64,000 bases of DNA from Roseovarius pacificus (GCF_900142665.1 NZ_FRBR01000001.1:868001-932000); one strand, 5' to 3'; shown: positions 25,912 through 34,514, numbered from the stretch's first letter. Numbers and translations are program-made. The notes: generated by a model from the sequence alone, not told the origin.

Positions 25912-26637
25912 TCAGTAGCCTCGGGCAGTCAGTGACTTATAATTGCGGAGATACTCTTCTCTAAAGTCATTGATTTGGTAGGTTACAACGGCCTTCGGCA
26001 AGTCCAGATCACTCGGGACAACCCAAGGGGCACGGATTTCGTTCGAGAGCGCCGAGGCGAAATCTAGATAAATCGAATGAGATATTGCCAAAAACTCAAG
26101 AAATTTTTCGCGGTCTTCCACCATATCAAGCCAAAAATCATTCCATGTCCATTCGTCTTGCGTGGTTAAGGCCTGATAGATGATTGCGGCCCAGAAATGC
26201 GACACGTCACGATACTGTCTTTCATACTTGCCGTTGTTTTCTTCATTTTTCTCGATGGTTGCCAACTTTGGGTTACGTTCTCTGGAAAGAGACGCGAGTC
26301 CCGACAGGAAATGTCTCGCTTTATTGAGCGATGGTTTGCCACCTGCCGTTGCCTGAACGCAAATATCCAAGCACATGGCACCTGCGGTCAGTCCTGCCTT
26401 AAGTTTCCGGTCTACAAGTTTTGAAAGATGCTCATAGGCTTCGGGAATCTCAATGTCATCTATTTGAACATCACCCATTACGTCTTCCATATGTCTAATG
26501 AAAAATAACTCTGTCTGATGGTATGAACGAGCCGAAACGAGATCATCCGGAAAGGCCATAATTCCGCATAGCAATACGGATGCCGCCGGGATGAAATTTC
26601 CCTTCTCATCCAAGATCGGCAGGACGCGTTCACTCAT
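25912..26637 (-). CDS. Unknown protein coupled to the integrase gene
   Basis: A 241-residue soluble protein starting at ATG 26637, which overlaps the integrase stop (ATGA). It has no signal peptide or membrane segment. Features are GIMAFPDDLVSARSYHQTEL near residue 25, an acidic stretch (MGDVQIDDIEIPEAYEHLSK) and a Trp-rich part (TQDEWTWNDFWLDMVEDREK). I do not recognise a family. Base composition is lower in GC than the chromosome. Tight coupling to the integrase suggests a role in element maintenance or an accessory cargo function such as defence. Confidence 0.65.
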   Translation of the reverse strand: MSERVLPILDEKGNFIPAASVLLCGIMAFPDDLVSARSYHQTELFFIRHMEDVMGDVQIDDIEIPEAYEHLSKLVDRKLKAGLTAGAMCLDICVQATAGGKPSLNKARHFLSGLASLSRERNPKLATIEKNEENNGKYERQYRDVSHFWAAIIYQALTTQDEWTWNDFWLDMVEDREKFLEFLAISHSIYLDFASALSNEIRAPWVVPSDLDLPKAVVTYQINDFREEYLRNYKSLTARGY

Positions 26638-27815
26638 GCCCGCACCAGTTCCACAACTTCGCCAGAGGCGCCCGTTGCATAGCGGCCCCACGCGTCCATG
26701 AGTTCCCGCCGGCGCTCGAAAAGGTCGGATCTGAAATAGGCACCCTCGACACCGGCCACCGTATGAGCAAGCGCAGCCTCGGCAACCTGGCGATCAGCAT
26801 GGGCAGACTCTCCGCACCAATCGCGGAAGGTTGAACGGAATCCGTGAACCGTCAGGCCTTCCTTGCCCATACGCGCCAACAGTGGGCGGAAGGCGTTGAC
26901 GCTAAGGGGCTTCCCTCCGTCGCGGGGCGACGGGAACGGATAAACCGGATCGAGCCCCCTCACCTGCTCCAAAATCGCAATGGTGGGTTCGGACAGCGGC
27001 ACACGATGTTCGCTCTCAGCCTTCATGCGCTCAGCGGGAATAATCCAAACCCGGTTTTCAAGGTCGATCTCATTCCATGTCGCACCGCGCGCCTCTCCGC
27101 TGCGAACCGCGGTCAAGATGATGAACTCAAAGCATCGGGCCGCTATCGCTTTCCGCTCAGCCAGTTCCCCCACGAATTCGGGAACCTGACGCCAAGGCAA
27201 GGCGGCGTGATGCTTCGGCTTCCGTGCGCCCTTGCCCAGAGCGCGCCGTAGCGCCCCGTCTACGGGGTTCGGGCCCGGATGCTGGCTCTTGCCAATCGCC
27301 CAATCGAAAATCGCTTCTATACGCTGCCGCAGTCGCTTGGCGGTAGGATGCTTCGTTGTCCAGATCGGCGCCAAGACCGACAAAACATCATCGCGGCCAA
27401 TGTCTTCGATCTTTCGATGCCCTAGTTTCTTGAAAACACCGTTCGCTTCATACTCCAGCGAGGCGATCCACTGCTTGGCGTGTTTTTCACTTCTAAAGGT
27501 CGGCTTTAAAGATTCATGCAGTTCGCGCGCAGCCCGCTCAAACGTCATGATTTCTCTGTCACGGGAGGCGATTGGGTTTCGACCCGCCCGCGCCTCTGCG
27601 CGCAACGCTCTCGCCTTCTCACGGGCATCCGCAAGCCCCAAGGCAGACACGGCACCAAGGCCTATCTCCCGGCGCTTCGCCTCGCCCTTGACGGTCACAC
27701 GCAAGATCCAGCTTTTGGCGCCGCCCTTGCTGACATGCAGATAGAGCCCCTGCCCGTCACCGTGCATTCCGGCATCTTTGATCGCTGAAACGGCTTTTGC
27801 GGTAAGTCTGCCCAT
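26634..27815 (-). CDS. P4-type tyrosine integrase
   Basis: A 393-residue site-specific recombinase. The N-terminal arm-binding domain (DUF4102-like; LTAKAVSAIKDAGMHGDGQGLYL pattern) is followed by a core-binding domain and the catalytic domain. Catalytic residues are visible: Arg in TAVRSGEARGATW, the HxxR box HGFRSTFRDW, a second His in LAHTVAGVEGAYF, and the nucleophile Tyr in GAYFRSDLF. ATG at 27815 has GGAGG 7 nt upstream. It lies 156 bp from the right att core, the usual position for an integrase that uses a tRNA 3' end. Confidence 0.95.
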   Translation of the reverse strand: MGRLTAKAVSAIKDAGMHGDGQGLYLHVSKGGAKSWILRVTVKGEAKRREIGLGAVSALGLADAREKARALRAEARAGRNPIASRDREIMTFERAARELHESLKPTFRSEKHAKQWIASLEYEANGVFKKLGHRKIEDIGRDDVLSVLAPIWTTKHPTAKRLRQRIEAIFDWAIGKSQHPGPNPVDGALRRALGKGARKPKHHAALPWRQVPEFVGELAERKAIAARCFEFIILTAVRSGEARGATWNEIDLENRVWIIPAERMKAESEHRVPLSEPTIAILEQVRGLDPVYPFPSPRDGGKPLSVNAFRPLLARMGKEGLTVHGFRSTFRDWCGESAHADRQVAEAALAHTVAGVEGAYFRSDLFERRRELMDAWGRYATGASGEVVELVRA

Positions 27816-27830
27816 CTGCTCATCCTCCCT

Positions 27831-27851
27831 TCCCACCACCTTTCCCACCAT
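27831..27851 (+). repeat. Right integrase arm-type site candidate
   Basis: TCCCACCACC followed by TTTCCCACCAT, matching 17573-17593 with one mismatch in 21 bases, same orientation. It lies directly upstream of the integrase gene. Confidence 0.6.
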
Positions 27852-27970
27852 AAAATATGAGATTTGGCGGGAAGGATTGAGAGAACTTGATAACGGAGGG
27901 TAGTTAAAGTATCAAGTTTAAAGGGCTATTTGAGAGGCATGGAGATTGGCCGATAACATAGTGTGACGGA

Positions 27971-27984
27971 CCTACGGGCTGCCA
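27971..27984 (+). repeat. Right attachment site core
   Basis: CCTACGGGCTGCCA, identical to the 3' end of tRNA-Glu at 17504-17517. Bases to its left do not match the tRNA, so this is the duplicated core only. Confidence 0.88.
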
Positions 27985-28065
27985 TTTTCCAAAGCAGTGC
28001 AGAACCATATCCGGCTAAATCCGGGCTGTAATGCATGCATGTTCATCGATGATCCCGCTATGTGA

Positions 28066-28587
28066 TCAGGCGGCGTGTGGGCCTCGCGGCAGCACCTCCT
28101 GCGCCCAGTTGTCCAAAGCCTGCTCTGATGCGTCAAGCTGCATGGCCAGCCCGCCGGAAAACTTCAGGAACGAAGCGTGGTTACCACGGTTCACGCCCAA
28201 CAGGACCGGGATGCCATCGGCAAGGCAATGTGCGATCAGGTCTCGAAATCCGCGGCCATTGGCCTCGTGCTTGCCGAATTTGTTAGCGATCAGGAGATCC
28301 GGCCTGTGTGGAAGGCCGGCCTCGACCGCAGCCACCGCCTGCTCCAGCGCGGCCGGGTCCAGACGACACCCCCGCGCATTTGCCCCGAGCGACTGCGATA
28401 TCCGGAATACTGCGCCATTCGGCAAAACCCTGACATCCATGTCGCAAAGCCGCGAGTCGGTGCAATCCGTATTGGTCTGAACAACCCCGGCAGCCCGGCG
28501 GCCCCTGGCAGCGCAAAGAGCCGCGAAATCACACAGAAGCCTGTCCGTCGCTCCGGGCTCGTCAGTCATCACATAGGCGAGACTCAT
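28066..28587 (-). CDS. DUF2478 protein
   Basis: A 173-residue protein of the DUF2478 family, usually found near molybdenum transport or molybdoenzyme genes and related to P-loop nucleotide-binding proteins. Typical segments are GRRAAGVVQTN, CDMDVRVLPNG and DLLIANKFGKHEANGRGF. No Walker A loop is visible. It is the first chromosomal gene right of the integrated element; no molybdenum gene is adjacent, perhaps because the element separated former neighbours. Confidence 0.8.
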   Translation of the reverse strand: MSLAYVMTDEPGATDRLLCDFAALCAARGRRAAGVVQTNTDCTDSRLCDMDVRVLPNGAVFRISQSLGANARGCRLDPAALEQAVAAVEAGLPHRPDLLIANKFGKHEANGRGFRDLIAHCLADGIPVLLGVNRGNHASFLKFSGGLAMQLDASEQALDNWAQEVLPRGPHAA

Positions 28588-29029
28588 ACATAGTTTCCTT
28601 CCTGTATTGCCCCATGATTAACCTGTCACGAACATCTATGCCACCAATCGCGCCCAGCCAGCCCGACAGTTATCAACCATGCCGCGAAATCGATTCGCGC
28701 GACATCCCATAACGCTTGCCGCAACGCCGCAATTCACGCTTTCCCTGTCGCGCATCGACTTCTGTTTGCGCAAACAGAGTCACACTTCACGGCATACATC
28801 TGTATACTAAACTGAGCACACTATATTGAAATTCTTGAAAAATTCTCTTTGTTGAAATTTTTTTCACAAATTTACAAAGCAAAATTAAAACTTTTTTACA
28901 TATAATACGCTGAAAACAATATAATTTTAAAGAATTGTCAAAAATATGCTAAACCCCGTTCACACACCGGTTTGCGATTGCCGTGAGGGAGAGACGCGGC
29001 AGTACGAACCAATATCAGGAGGGGGACAT
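28588..29029. other. AT-rich leader upstream of the adenylate kinase/symporter cluster
   Basis: A 440-bp gap. The segment 28801-28920 has only about 20-25% G+C, in a genome otherwise above 60%. It contains a TATAAT at 28901-28906 and repeated TTGAAA-like tracts (28827-28855). No long gene is present. Such islands act as promoter-proximal curved DNA or sites for nucleoid proteins; here it precedes the operon starting at 29030. Confidence 0.6.
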
Positions 29030-29173
29030 ATGGCCAAAGCACCGATCCGGTCGGCTGGCGGCGATCTGTTGCAAGATGCGCCCAATGGCCTTGCAGCGGC
29101 TGCATGGCGGCTTGCCGGCTCTGACCGCTGCAATGCGGCGTTCAAAATCACCTCCGGCTGCGAAACAGACTGA
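29030..29173 (+). CDS. Small ORF upstream of adenylate kinase
   Basis: A 47-codon frame starting MAKAPIRSAGGDLLQDAPNG and ending 10 nt before the adenylate kinase start. It has one of the strongest ribosome-binding sites in the window (AGGAGGGGGACAT before ATG). It has no membrane segment or known motif. It could be a leader peptide coupling translation to adk, or a small protein in its own right. Confidence 0.5.
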   Translation: MAKAPIRSAGGDLLQDAPNGLAAAAWRLAGSDRCNAAFKITSGCETD

Positions 29174-29183
29174 GGAGGACCCC

Positions 29184-29870
29184 ATGGACGGAACAGCCAC
29201 ATCGAAAACCACGGCCAACCTCGTGTTGCTTGGACCGCCCGGCGCGGGCAAGGGTACGCAGGCGCGCAAGCTGGAAGAGACGTTTGGCCTGATTCAGCTG
29301 TCCACCGGGGATCTTCTGCGCACCGCCGTGGCCGCGGGTACCGAGGCGGGCAAAAAGGCCAAAGCCGTCATGGAAGCGGGCGAACTGGTCAGCGATGACA
29401 TCGTGATCGCTATCCTGCGGGATCGCATGGCCGAACCCGATTGCGCCAAGGGCGTGATCCTCGATGGGTTCCCCCGCACCACGGTTCAGGCCGAGGCACT
29501 GGATACCCTTATGCAGGATACCGGCCAGTCCATCACGGCGGCGATCAGCCTCGAGGTCCAAGACGATGCCATGGTTGACCGCATTTCGGGCCGCTACACC
29601 TGCGCCAAGTGTGGCGAAGGCTATCATGACAGGTTCAAACGCCCCGAAACCGAAGGGGTTTGCGACAGGTGCGGCGGTACGGAAATGACCCGCCGCGCTG
29701 ATGACAACGCCGAAACCGTCGCTCAACGTCTCAAGGCGTATCACGCGCAAACCGCACCGCTGATTGCCTATTACAACGACAAGAATGTTCTGCATCGCAT
29801 CGACGCCATGAGAGCCATTGATGCGATCACGAAGGAAATGAAATCGGTCGTGCAAATGGCGACCACCTGA
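29184..29870 (+). CDS. adk: Adenylate kinase, zinc-binding type
   Basis: A 228-residue kinase catalysing ATP + AMP to 2 ADP. The P-loop is LLGPPGAGKGTQA (about residues 15-27), the lid contains four cysteines (YTCAKCGEGYH and GVCDRCGGTE) that should bind zinc, and DGFPRTTVQAEAL is the AMP-binding motif. GGAGG precedes the ATG. Position before an acetate-type symporter suggests it recycles AMP made by acyl-CoA synthetases. It may be a second copy, since the housekeeping adk usually lies elsewhere in the genome. Confidence 0.93.
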   Translation: MDGTATSKTTANLVLLGPPGAGKGTQARKLEETFGLIQLSTGDLLRTAVAAGTEAGKKAKAVMEAGELVSDDIVIAILRDRMAEPDCAKGVILDGFPRTTVQAEALDTLMQDTGQSITAAISLEVQDDAMVDRISGRYTCAKCGEGYHDRFKRPETEGVCDRCGGTEMTRRADDNAETVAQRLKAYHAQTAPLIAYYNDKNVLHRIDAMRAIDAITKEMKSVVQMATT

Positions 29871-29880
29871 GGGAGAGCGG

Positions 29881-29899
29881 GTGCGGGACTGTCCCGCAC
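29881..29899 (+). terminator. Short hairpin between adenylate kinase and DUF4212 genes
   Basis: GTGCGGGAC (29881-29889) and GTCCCGCAC (29891-29899) form an inverted repeat around one base, so a real hairpin has about seven pairs. It may attenuate transcription or shield the mRNA end so that adk and symporter levels differ. No T-tract. Confidence 0.4.
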
Positions 29900-29932
29900 G
29901 CTCATGAGGAAACTGAAAAGGGAGGACGAAAA

Positions 29933-30193
29933 GTGTCCGACAACTCATCCAAGAACGCATATTGGTCCGCCAATTTGCGTCTCATCGTCTGGAGCCTGGT
30001 CATCTGGGCCCTGGTATCGTTTGGCTTCGGCATCCTGCTGCGCCCGATGCTGTCCGGCATCCCCGTAGGCGGCAGCGATCTGGGGTTCTGGTTCGCGCAA
30101 CAAGGGTCGATCCTGGTCTTTCTTGGCCTGATCTTCTTCTACGCGTGGCGCATGAACAAACTCGATGCCGAACACGGCGTCGGTGAAGAGTAA
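29933..30193 (+). CDS. DUF4212 protein, small subunit of sodium:solute symporter
   Basis: An 86-residue membrane protein with two helices (IVWSLVIWALVSFGFGILL and GSILVFLGLIFFYAWRM), ending in the YAWRMNKLD motif typical of DUF4212. It is encoded directly before the large symporter subunit (12 nt gap), the standard pair for this class of acetate or organic-acid transporter. GTG start with GGGAGG upstream. Confidence 0.93.
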   Translation: MSDNSSKNAYWSANLRLIVWSLVIWALVSFGFGILLRPMLSGIPVGGSDLGFWFAQQGSILVFLGLIFFYAWRMNKLDAEHGVGEE

Positions 30194-30205
30194 GGAGCGC
30201 AGATC

Positions 30206-31993
30206 ATGGATCAGTTTGTTATCAATCTGCTGTTCGTAGGCGCGTCCTTTGCGCTTTACATCGGCATCGCGATCTGGGCCCGTGCGGGCTCGACCTCGGA
30301 ATTTTACGCCGCCGGGCGCGGCGTTCACCCCGTCACCAACGGTATGGCCACCGCGGCCGACTGGATGTCGGCGGCCTCGTTCATCTCGATGGCGGGCCTG
30401 ATTGCCTTTACCGGCTATGACAACTCCAGCTTCCTGATGGGCTGGACCGGCGGCTACGTGCTTCTGGCGCTGCTGTTGGCCCCCTATCTGCGCAAGTTCG
30501 GCAAGTTCACCGTGTCCGAATTCATCGGCGATCGTTTCTACAGCCCGACCGCGCGCCTTGTGGCCGTGATCTGCCTGATCGTCGCCTCGGTGACCTACGT
30601 GATCGGCCAGATGACCGGCGTTGGCGTGGCCTTTGGCCGCTTTCTGGAAGTCTCCAACACCACCGGTCTGCTGATCGGCGCCTGTGTGGTCTTTGCCTAC
30701 GCCGTGTTCGGCGGCATGAAGGGCGTGACCTATACACAGGTGGCGCAGTACTGCGTCCTGATCCTCGCCTACACGATCCCGGCGATCTTCATCTCGCTGC
30801 AACTGACGGGCAACCCGATCCCGGCGCTTGGCCTGTTCGGCGATCACGTCGCCAGCGGTGAGCCGCTTCTGGCCAAGCTGGACCAGATCATCAGCGAGTT
30901 GGGCTTTGCCGAATACACCACGCATCACGCCGACACGCTGAACATGGTTCTGTTCACCCTGTCGCTGATGATCGGCACCGCCGGCCTGCCGCACGTGATC
31001 ATGCGTTTCTTCACCGTGCCCAAGGTGGCCGATGCACGCTGGTCGGCCGGTTGGGCACTGGTCTTTATCGCACTTCTTTACCTGACGGCCCCGGCCGTGG
31101 GTGCGATGGCCCGCCTGAACATCACCGAGTTGATGTGGCCCAACGGAACGGATAACGAGGCCGTATCCATCCAAATGATCGAGAACGAGCCCCAATACGA
31201 CTGGATGGCCACCTGGCAAAAAACCGGCCTTCTGGACTGGGAAGACAAGAACGGCGACGGAAAAATCCAGTACTACAATGACGCATCCGAAGCCATGCAG
31301 GCAAAAGCGGCTGAAAACGGTTGGCAAGGCAACGAGTTGACCAACTTCAATCACGATATCCTGGTGCTTGCCAATCCCGAGATCGCCAACCTGCCCAGCT
31401 GGGTGATCGGTCTGGTGGCCGCTGGTGGCCTTGCCGCCGCTCTGTCCACCGCTGCCGGGCTGTTGCTGGCGATTTCCTCAGCGGTCAGCCATGACCTGAT
31501 CAAGGGTCAGATCAACCCGAACATCTCCGAGAAAGGCGAGCTTCTGGCCGCCCGGATCGCGATGGCGGTTGCTATTGTCGTGGCCACCTATCTGGGGCTC
31601 AACCCGCCGGGCTTCGCGGCACAAACCGTGGCACTGGCCTTTGGTCTTGCGGCGGCGTCAATCTTCCCGGCACTGATGATGGGAATCTTCTCGACCAAGG
31701 TCAACAACCGCGGCGCTGTTGCGGGAATGCTGGCCGGTTTGATTGTCACGCTGGTCTATATCTTCCTGCACAAGGGCTGGTTCTTCATCCCCGACACCAA
31801 CAGCTTCACGGATGCCGATCCGCTGTTGGGTACGATCCAATCGACCTCGTTCGGTGCGATCGGTGCGATGATCAACTTCGCTGTGGCCTATATCGTGGCC
31901 AACATGACCGAAGAGACCCCGCAGGAAATCAAGGATCTGGTGGAAAGCGTCCGCATACCGAAAGGCGCAGGTGCAGCCACCGCCGATCACTGA
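30206..31993 (+). CDS. Sodium:solute symporter, ActP-like (VC_2705 type)
   Basis: A 595-residue multi-pass inner-membrane transporter of the SSS family. GRGVHPVTNGMATAADWMSAASFISMAG (core of helix 2) and the sodium-site region FGGMKGVTYTQVAQY are characteristic, as is the PWxxx-type MIGTAGLPHVIMRFFTV. A cytoplasmic or periplasmic insertion has an EF-hand-like loop (DKNGDGKIQYYN, about residue 350). The substrate is likely acetate or a short organic acid, inferred from the family and neighbours. Followed by a strong terminator. Confidence 0.93.
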   Translation: MDQFVINLLFVGASFALYIGIAIWARAGSTSEFYAAGRGVHPVTNGMATAADWMSAASFISMAGLIAFTGYDNSSFLMGWTGGYVLLALLLAPYLRKFGKFTVSEFIGDRFYSPTARLVAVICLIVASVTYVIGQMTGVGVAFGRFLEVSNTTGLLIGACVVFAYAVFGGMKGVTYTQVAQYCVLILAYTIPAIFISLQLTGNPIPALGLFGDHVASGEPLLAKLDQIISELGFAEYTTHHADTLNMVLFTLSLMIGTAGLPHVIMRFFTVPKVADARWSAGWALVFIALLYLTAPAVGAMARLNITELMWPNGTDNEAVSIQMIENEPQYDWMATWQKTGLLDWEDKNGDGKIQYYNDASEAMQAKAAENGWQGNELTNFNHDILVLANPEIANLPSWVIGLVAAGGLAAALSTAAGLLLAISSAVSHDLIKGQINPNISEKGELLAARIAMAVAIVVATYLGLNPPGFAAQTVALAFGLAAASIFPALMMGIFSTKVNNRGAVAGMLAGLIVTLVYIFLHKGWFFIPDTNSFTDADPLLGTIQSTSFGAIGAMINFAVAYIVANMTEETPQEIKDLVESVRIPKGAGAATADH

Positions 31994-32005
31994 TCACACA
32001 AAACC

Positions 32006-32029
32006 AGGGGGCGCGGCCACGCGCCCCCT
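32006..32029 (+). terminator. Hairpin after the symporter gene
   Basis: AGGGGGCGCG (32006-32015) pairs perfectly with CGCGCCCCCT (32020-32029) around GCCA. It lies 12 nt after the symporter stop and before the DUF294 gene. There is no T-tract, so some read-through is possible. Confidence 0.7.
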
Positions 32030-32138
32030 GCCCTACGGAACTGTCCACCGCTAAGCTGGACATGTTCCCCGCCCCGCCACCCCATGCGGCGGGCGCGTTC
32101 CATAAAGGTTTTCGCGCAGCCACCACAGGAGGGCCCGC

Positions 32139-33965
32139 ATGTCACAGGATCAATCCACCATACTGGACAGCCTGACACGCCACGCCCCCTTCGACATGCT
32201 ACCGCCCGAAACACTCGCGGTGATGGCCGGTGAAATCGAGCATATCACGGCCCAACCCGGCGACATCCTGTTTCGCGAAGGTGAGCCTTTGAAAGGGCTC
32301 TACTTTGTCGAAAGCGGTCTGCTGGATATCGAATCCGCCAATGGCGACCTGATTTCGCAACGCGGCCCCGGTGACATCATGGGCGAACGCGGCCTTCTGC
32401 GCGATGGCAACGCCTTGCTCGGAGCCCGCGTGACGAAAACCGCCGACCTGCTGCTGATCCCACCCAAACGGTTCCTCGCACTGCTGGACGACAGCCCTGT
32501 TTTCGCCGAATGGTTTCGCCCGCGCCCCGCAACCACAGCAGAAGACAGCGGTGCGCAATCTACGGGCCTGACCGCGCTTCAGGTCTCGGACCTGATGGTG
32601 ACGTCCCTGTTTTCGTGCGCCCCCGGTGACACGGTGCAGAGCATCGCCGGAACGATGCGTGACAAAGGGATTTCCTCGCTTCTGGTCATGGATGGCAAGG
32701 CGCTCATGGGCATCGTCACCGTGCATGACCTGACCAACAAGGTGCTGGCCGAAGGGCTGAACGGCGACATCCCCGTTTCGCAGGTCATGACCCCGAACCC
32801 CATCACCATCTCGCCCGATGCTCTCGGGCTGGATGCGCTGATGCTGCTGGCCAACCACAAGTTCAACCATCTGCCGGTGGCCAGGGGCAAGCGCGTGGTC
32901 GGAATGATCACCCGAACCGACCTGATCCGCCAGCAGGCCACCACGGCGAGCCATATCGCCGCCGATATCGTACAATGCGACAGCGCCGAAGGCATGGCGA
33001 AGGTGATAACACGCGTGCCCACCCTGCTGACCCAACTGGTCAGCGAGGGCATCAAGCATCAGGCGATTACCCGCCGGATCACCAACATCACCGATGCGAT
33101 CACCCGCCGCCTGCTGCTTCTGGCCGAAAAGAAACTGGGCCCCCCGCCCGTGCCTTACCTGTGGCTGGCCTGTGGATCGCAAGGGCGGCAGGAACAGACG
33201 GGCGTCAGCGATCAGGACAACTGCCTGATCCTCGACGATGCGTTCCAACCCGAGCATGACACCTATTTCGCGCAGCTCGCACAATTCGTTTCGGACGGGC
33301 TGAATACCTGCGGATTCATCTACTGCCCCGGTGACATGATGGCCACCAACCCGCGCTGGCGACAGCCCCGCAAGGTCTGGCGCAACTATTTCCGCGGCTG
33401 GATCAACGAACCGGACACCGAGGCGCAGATGCTGGCCTCGGTCATGTTCGACCTGCGCCCGATCAGCGGTGAAGCCACACTTTTCGATGACTTGCAGCGC
33501 GAAGTACTGGATCAGGCCAAGGGCAATTCGATCTTCGTGGCGCACATGATTTCCAACTCGCTCAAACACACGCCGCCGCTCAGCCTGTTTCGTGGTTTCG
33601 CCCTGATCCGTTCGGGCGAGCACAAGAACACCATCGACCTCAAGCACTCCGGGGTCGTGCCGGTGGTCGATCTGGGGCGGATCTATTCATTGCAAGGTGG
33701 ATTTGAGGTGGCCAACACCCGTGAGCGCCTCAAAACCGCAGCGGATCACGGTACCATTTCCACATCCGGCGCAATGGACCTGATCGACGCCTACGATATG
33801 ATCGCCGAAACGCGCCTGCGCCATCAGGCCGAACAGATACGCAAGGACCAGAAGCCCGATAATTTCCTGCCACCCACGCAATTGTCGGAACTCGAACGCA
33901 ACCACCTGCGCGAGGCCTTCATGGTGATCAAAACCATGCAATCCGCGCTTGGCCGCGCGTCCTGA
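32139..33965 (+). CDS. DUF294 nucleotidyltransferase-like protein with cNMP-binding and CBS domains
   Basis: A 608-residue soluble signalling protein. Domains in order: cyclic-nucleotide-binding fold (about 15-125, GDILFREGEPLKGLYFVESG), two CBS repeats (about 150-270, MTPNPITISPDALGLDAL), a DUF294 nucleotidyltransferase-like domain (LACGSQGRQEQTGVSDQDN near 340) and its C-terminal helical partner (about 490-600). The GSxGR...SDxD pattern of the polymerase-beta fold is preserved. In other proteobacteria such proteins accompany the ActP/acs genes and are thought to sense nucleotides. Three more signalling genes follow closely. Confidence 0.92.
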   Translation: MSQDQSTILDSLTRHAPFDMLPPETLAVMAGEIEHITAQPGDILFREGEPLKGLYFVESGLLDIESANGDLISQRGPGDIMGERGLLRDGNALLGARVTKTADLLLIPPKRFLALLDDSPVFAEWFRPRPATTAEDSGAQSTGLTALQVSDLMVTSLFSCAPGDTVQSIAGTMRDKGISSLLVMDGKALMGIVTVHDLTNKVLAEGLNGDIPVSQVMTPNPITISPDALGLDALMLLANHKFNHLPVARGKRVVGMITRTDLIRQQATTASHIAADIVQCDSAEGMAKVITRVPTLLTQLVSEGIKHQAITRRITNITDAITRRLLLLAEKKLGPPPVPYLWLACGSQGRQEQTGVSDQDNCLILDDAFQPEHDTYFAQLAQFVSDGLNTCGFIYCPGDMMATNPRWRQPRKVWRNYFRGWINEPDTEAQMLASVMFDLRPISGEATLFDDLQREVLDQAKGNSIFVAHMISNSLKHTPPLSLFRGFALIRSGEHKNTIDLKHSGVVPVVDLGRIYSLQGGFEVANTRERLKTAADHGTISTSGAMDLIDAYDMIAETRLRHQAEQIRKDQKPDNFLPPTQLSELERNHLREAFMVIKTMQSALGRAS

Positions 33966-33980
33966 CGGAAAGGAAGGCGC

Positions 33981-34514
33981 ATGTTTCTGGAATTGATCGC
34001 CACCTTTACCGCCGCCGTCGGCGCCGCCGGACTCGTCCTGTTGATCAACAAACTGACGGGGGGGCGGCTGCCCAAATGGGCCATGCCGGTTGCTGCCGGA
34101 CTGACGATGATCGGCTACACGATCTGGTCGGAATACAGCTGGGCAAACCGCACAACCGCCGATCTGCCCCCCGGCATGGTGGTGGTCCAGCGGATCGAAC
34201 AGCGCGCCATATGGAAACCCTGGACCTATCTCAAACCGCAGGTTACCGCCCTTGCGGTTCTGGATCGGGCCGGGATCAAAACCCGCCCCGACATGGCCCG
34301 GATCAAGCTGGTCGATCTTTATGTCTTTGCCCGCTGGCGTCAGCCCGCAATGGTGCCGCAACTGCTGGATTGCGCCAACCGGCAGCGCGCGGATGTCACC
34401 GATGCCGCGCTGGCTGACCCCACCGCCGCCGACTGGCGCGAAGTGACAGGCAGCGGCACATTGCTCGAGACAGCCTGCGCCGATGGACAACAGGACCAAA
34501 CCGATGGCGGATAA
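33981..34514 (+). CDS. Membrane-anchored conserved hypothetical
   Basis: A 177-residue protein with two N-terminal hydrophobic helices (LIATFTAAVGAAGLVLLI and AMPVAAGLTMIGYTIW), then a soluble domain of about 120 residues containing PPGMVVVQRIEQRAIWKPW and a DCANRQRADVT segment. AAGGAAGG precedes the ATG. Always-present neighbour of the DUF294 and exonuclease genes in this type of cluster as far as I recall; function unknown. Confidence 0.8.
   Translation: MFLELIATFTAAVGAAGLVLLINKLTGGRLPKWAMPVAAGLTMIGYTIWSEYSWANRTTADLPPGMVVVQRIEQRAIWKPWTYLKPQVTALAVLDRAGIKTRPDMARIKLVDLYVFARWRQPAMVPQLLDCANRQRADVTDAALADPTAADWREVTGSGTLLETACADGQQDQTDGG

Larger units (their letters stand above)
17504..27984. mobile_element. 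10.5-kb integrative element (reduced prophage or satellite) in tRNA-Glu
   Basis: The element is bounded by direct repeats of CCTACGGGCTGCCA, the tRNA 3' end at the left and a copy at the right. A P4-type integrase gene adjoins the right end. Cargo includes AlpA, XRE and terminase-small-subunit-like genes, three collinear phage genes ending in a large ejection-type protein, a SEC-C/HNH-like gene, two genes of unknown function and an IS1595-family copy. Several genes have visibly lower GC than the flanking chromosome. No capsid, portal, large terminase or tail genes are present. It is therefore a decayed prophage or a phage-dependent satellite; the sequence alone does not decide. Confidence 0.88.

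Noticed and set aside
18050..27815. Toxin-antitoxin pair formed by XRE and a neighbour
   Set aside because: No RelE/HipA/HicA-like toxin adjoins the XRE gene; its divergent partner looks like a phage DNA-binding protein.
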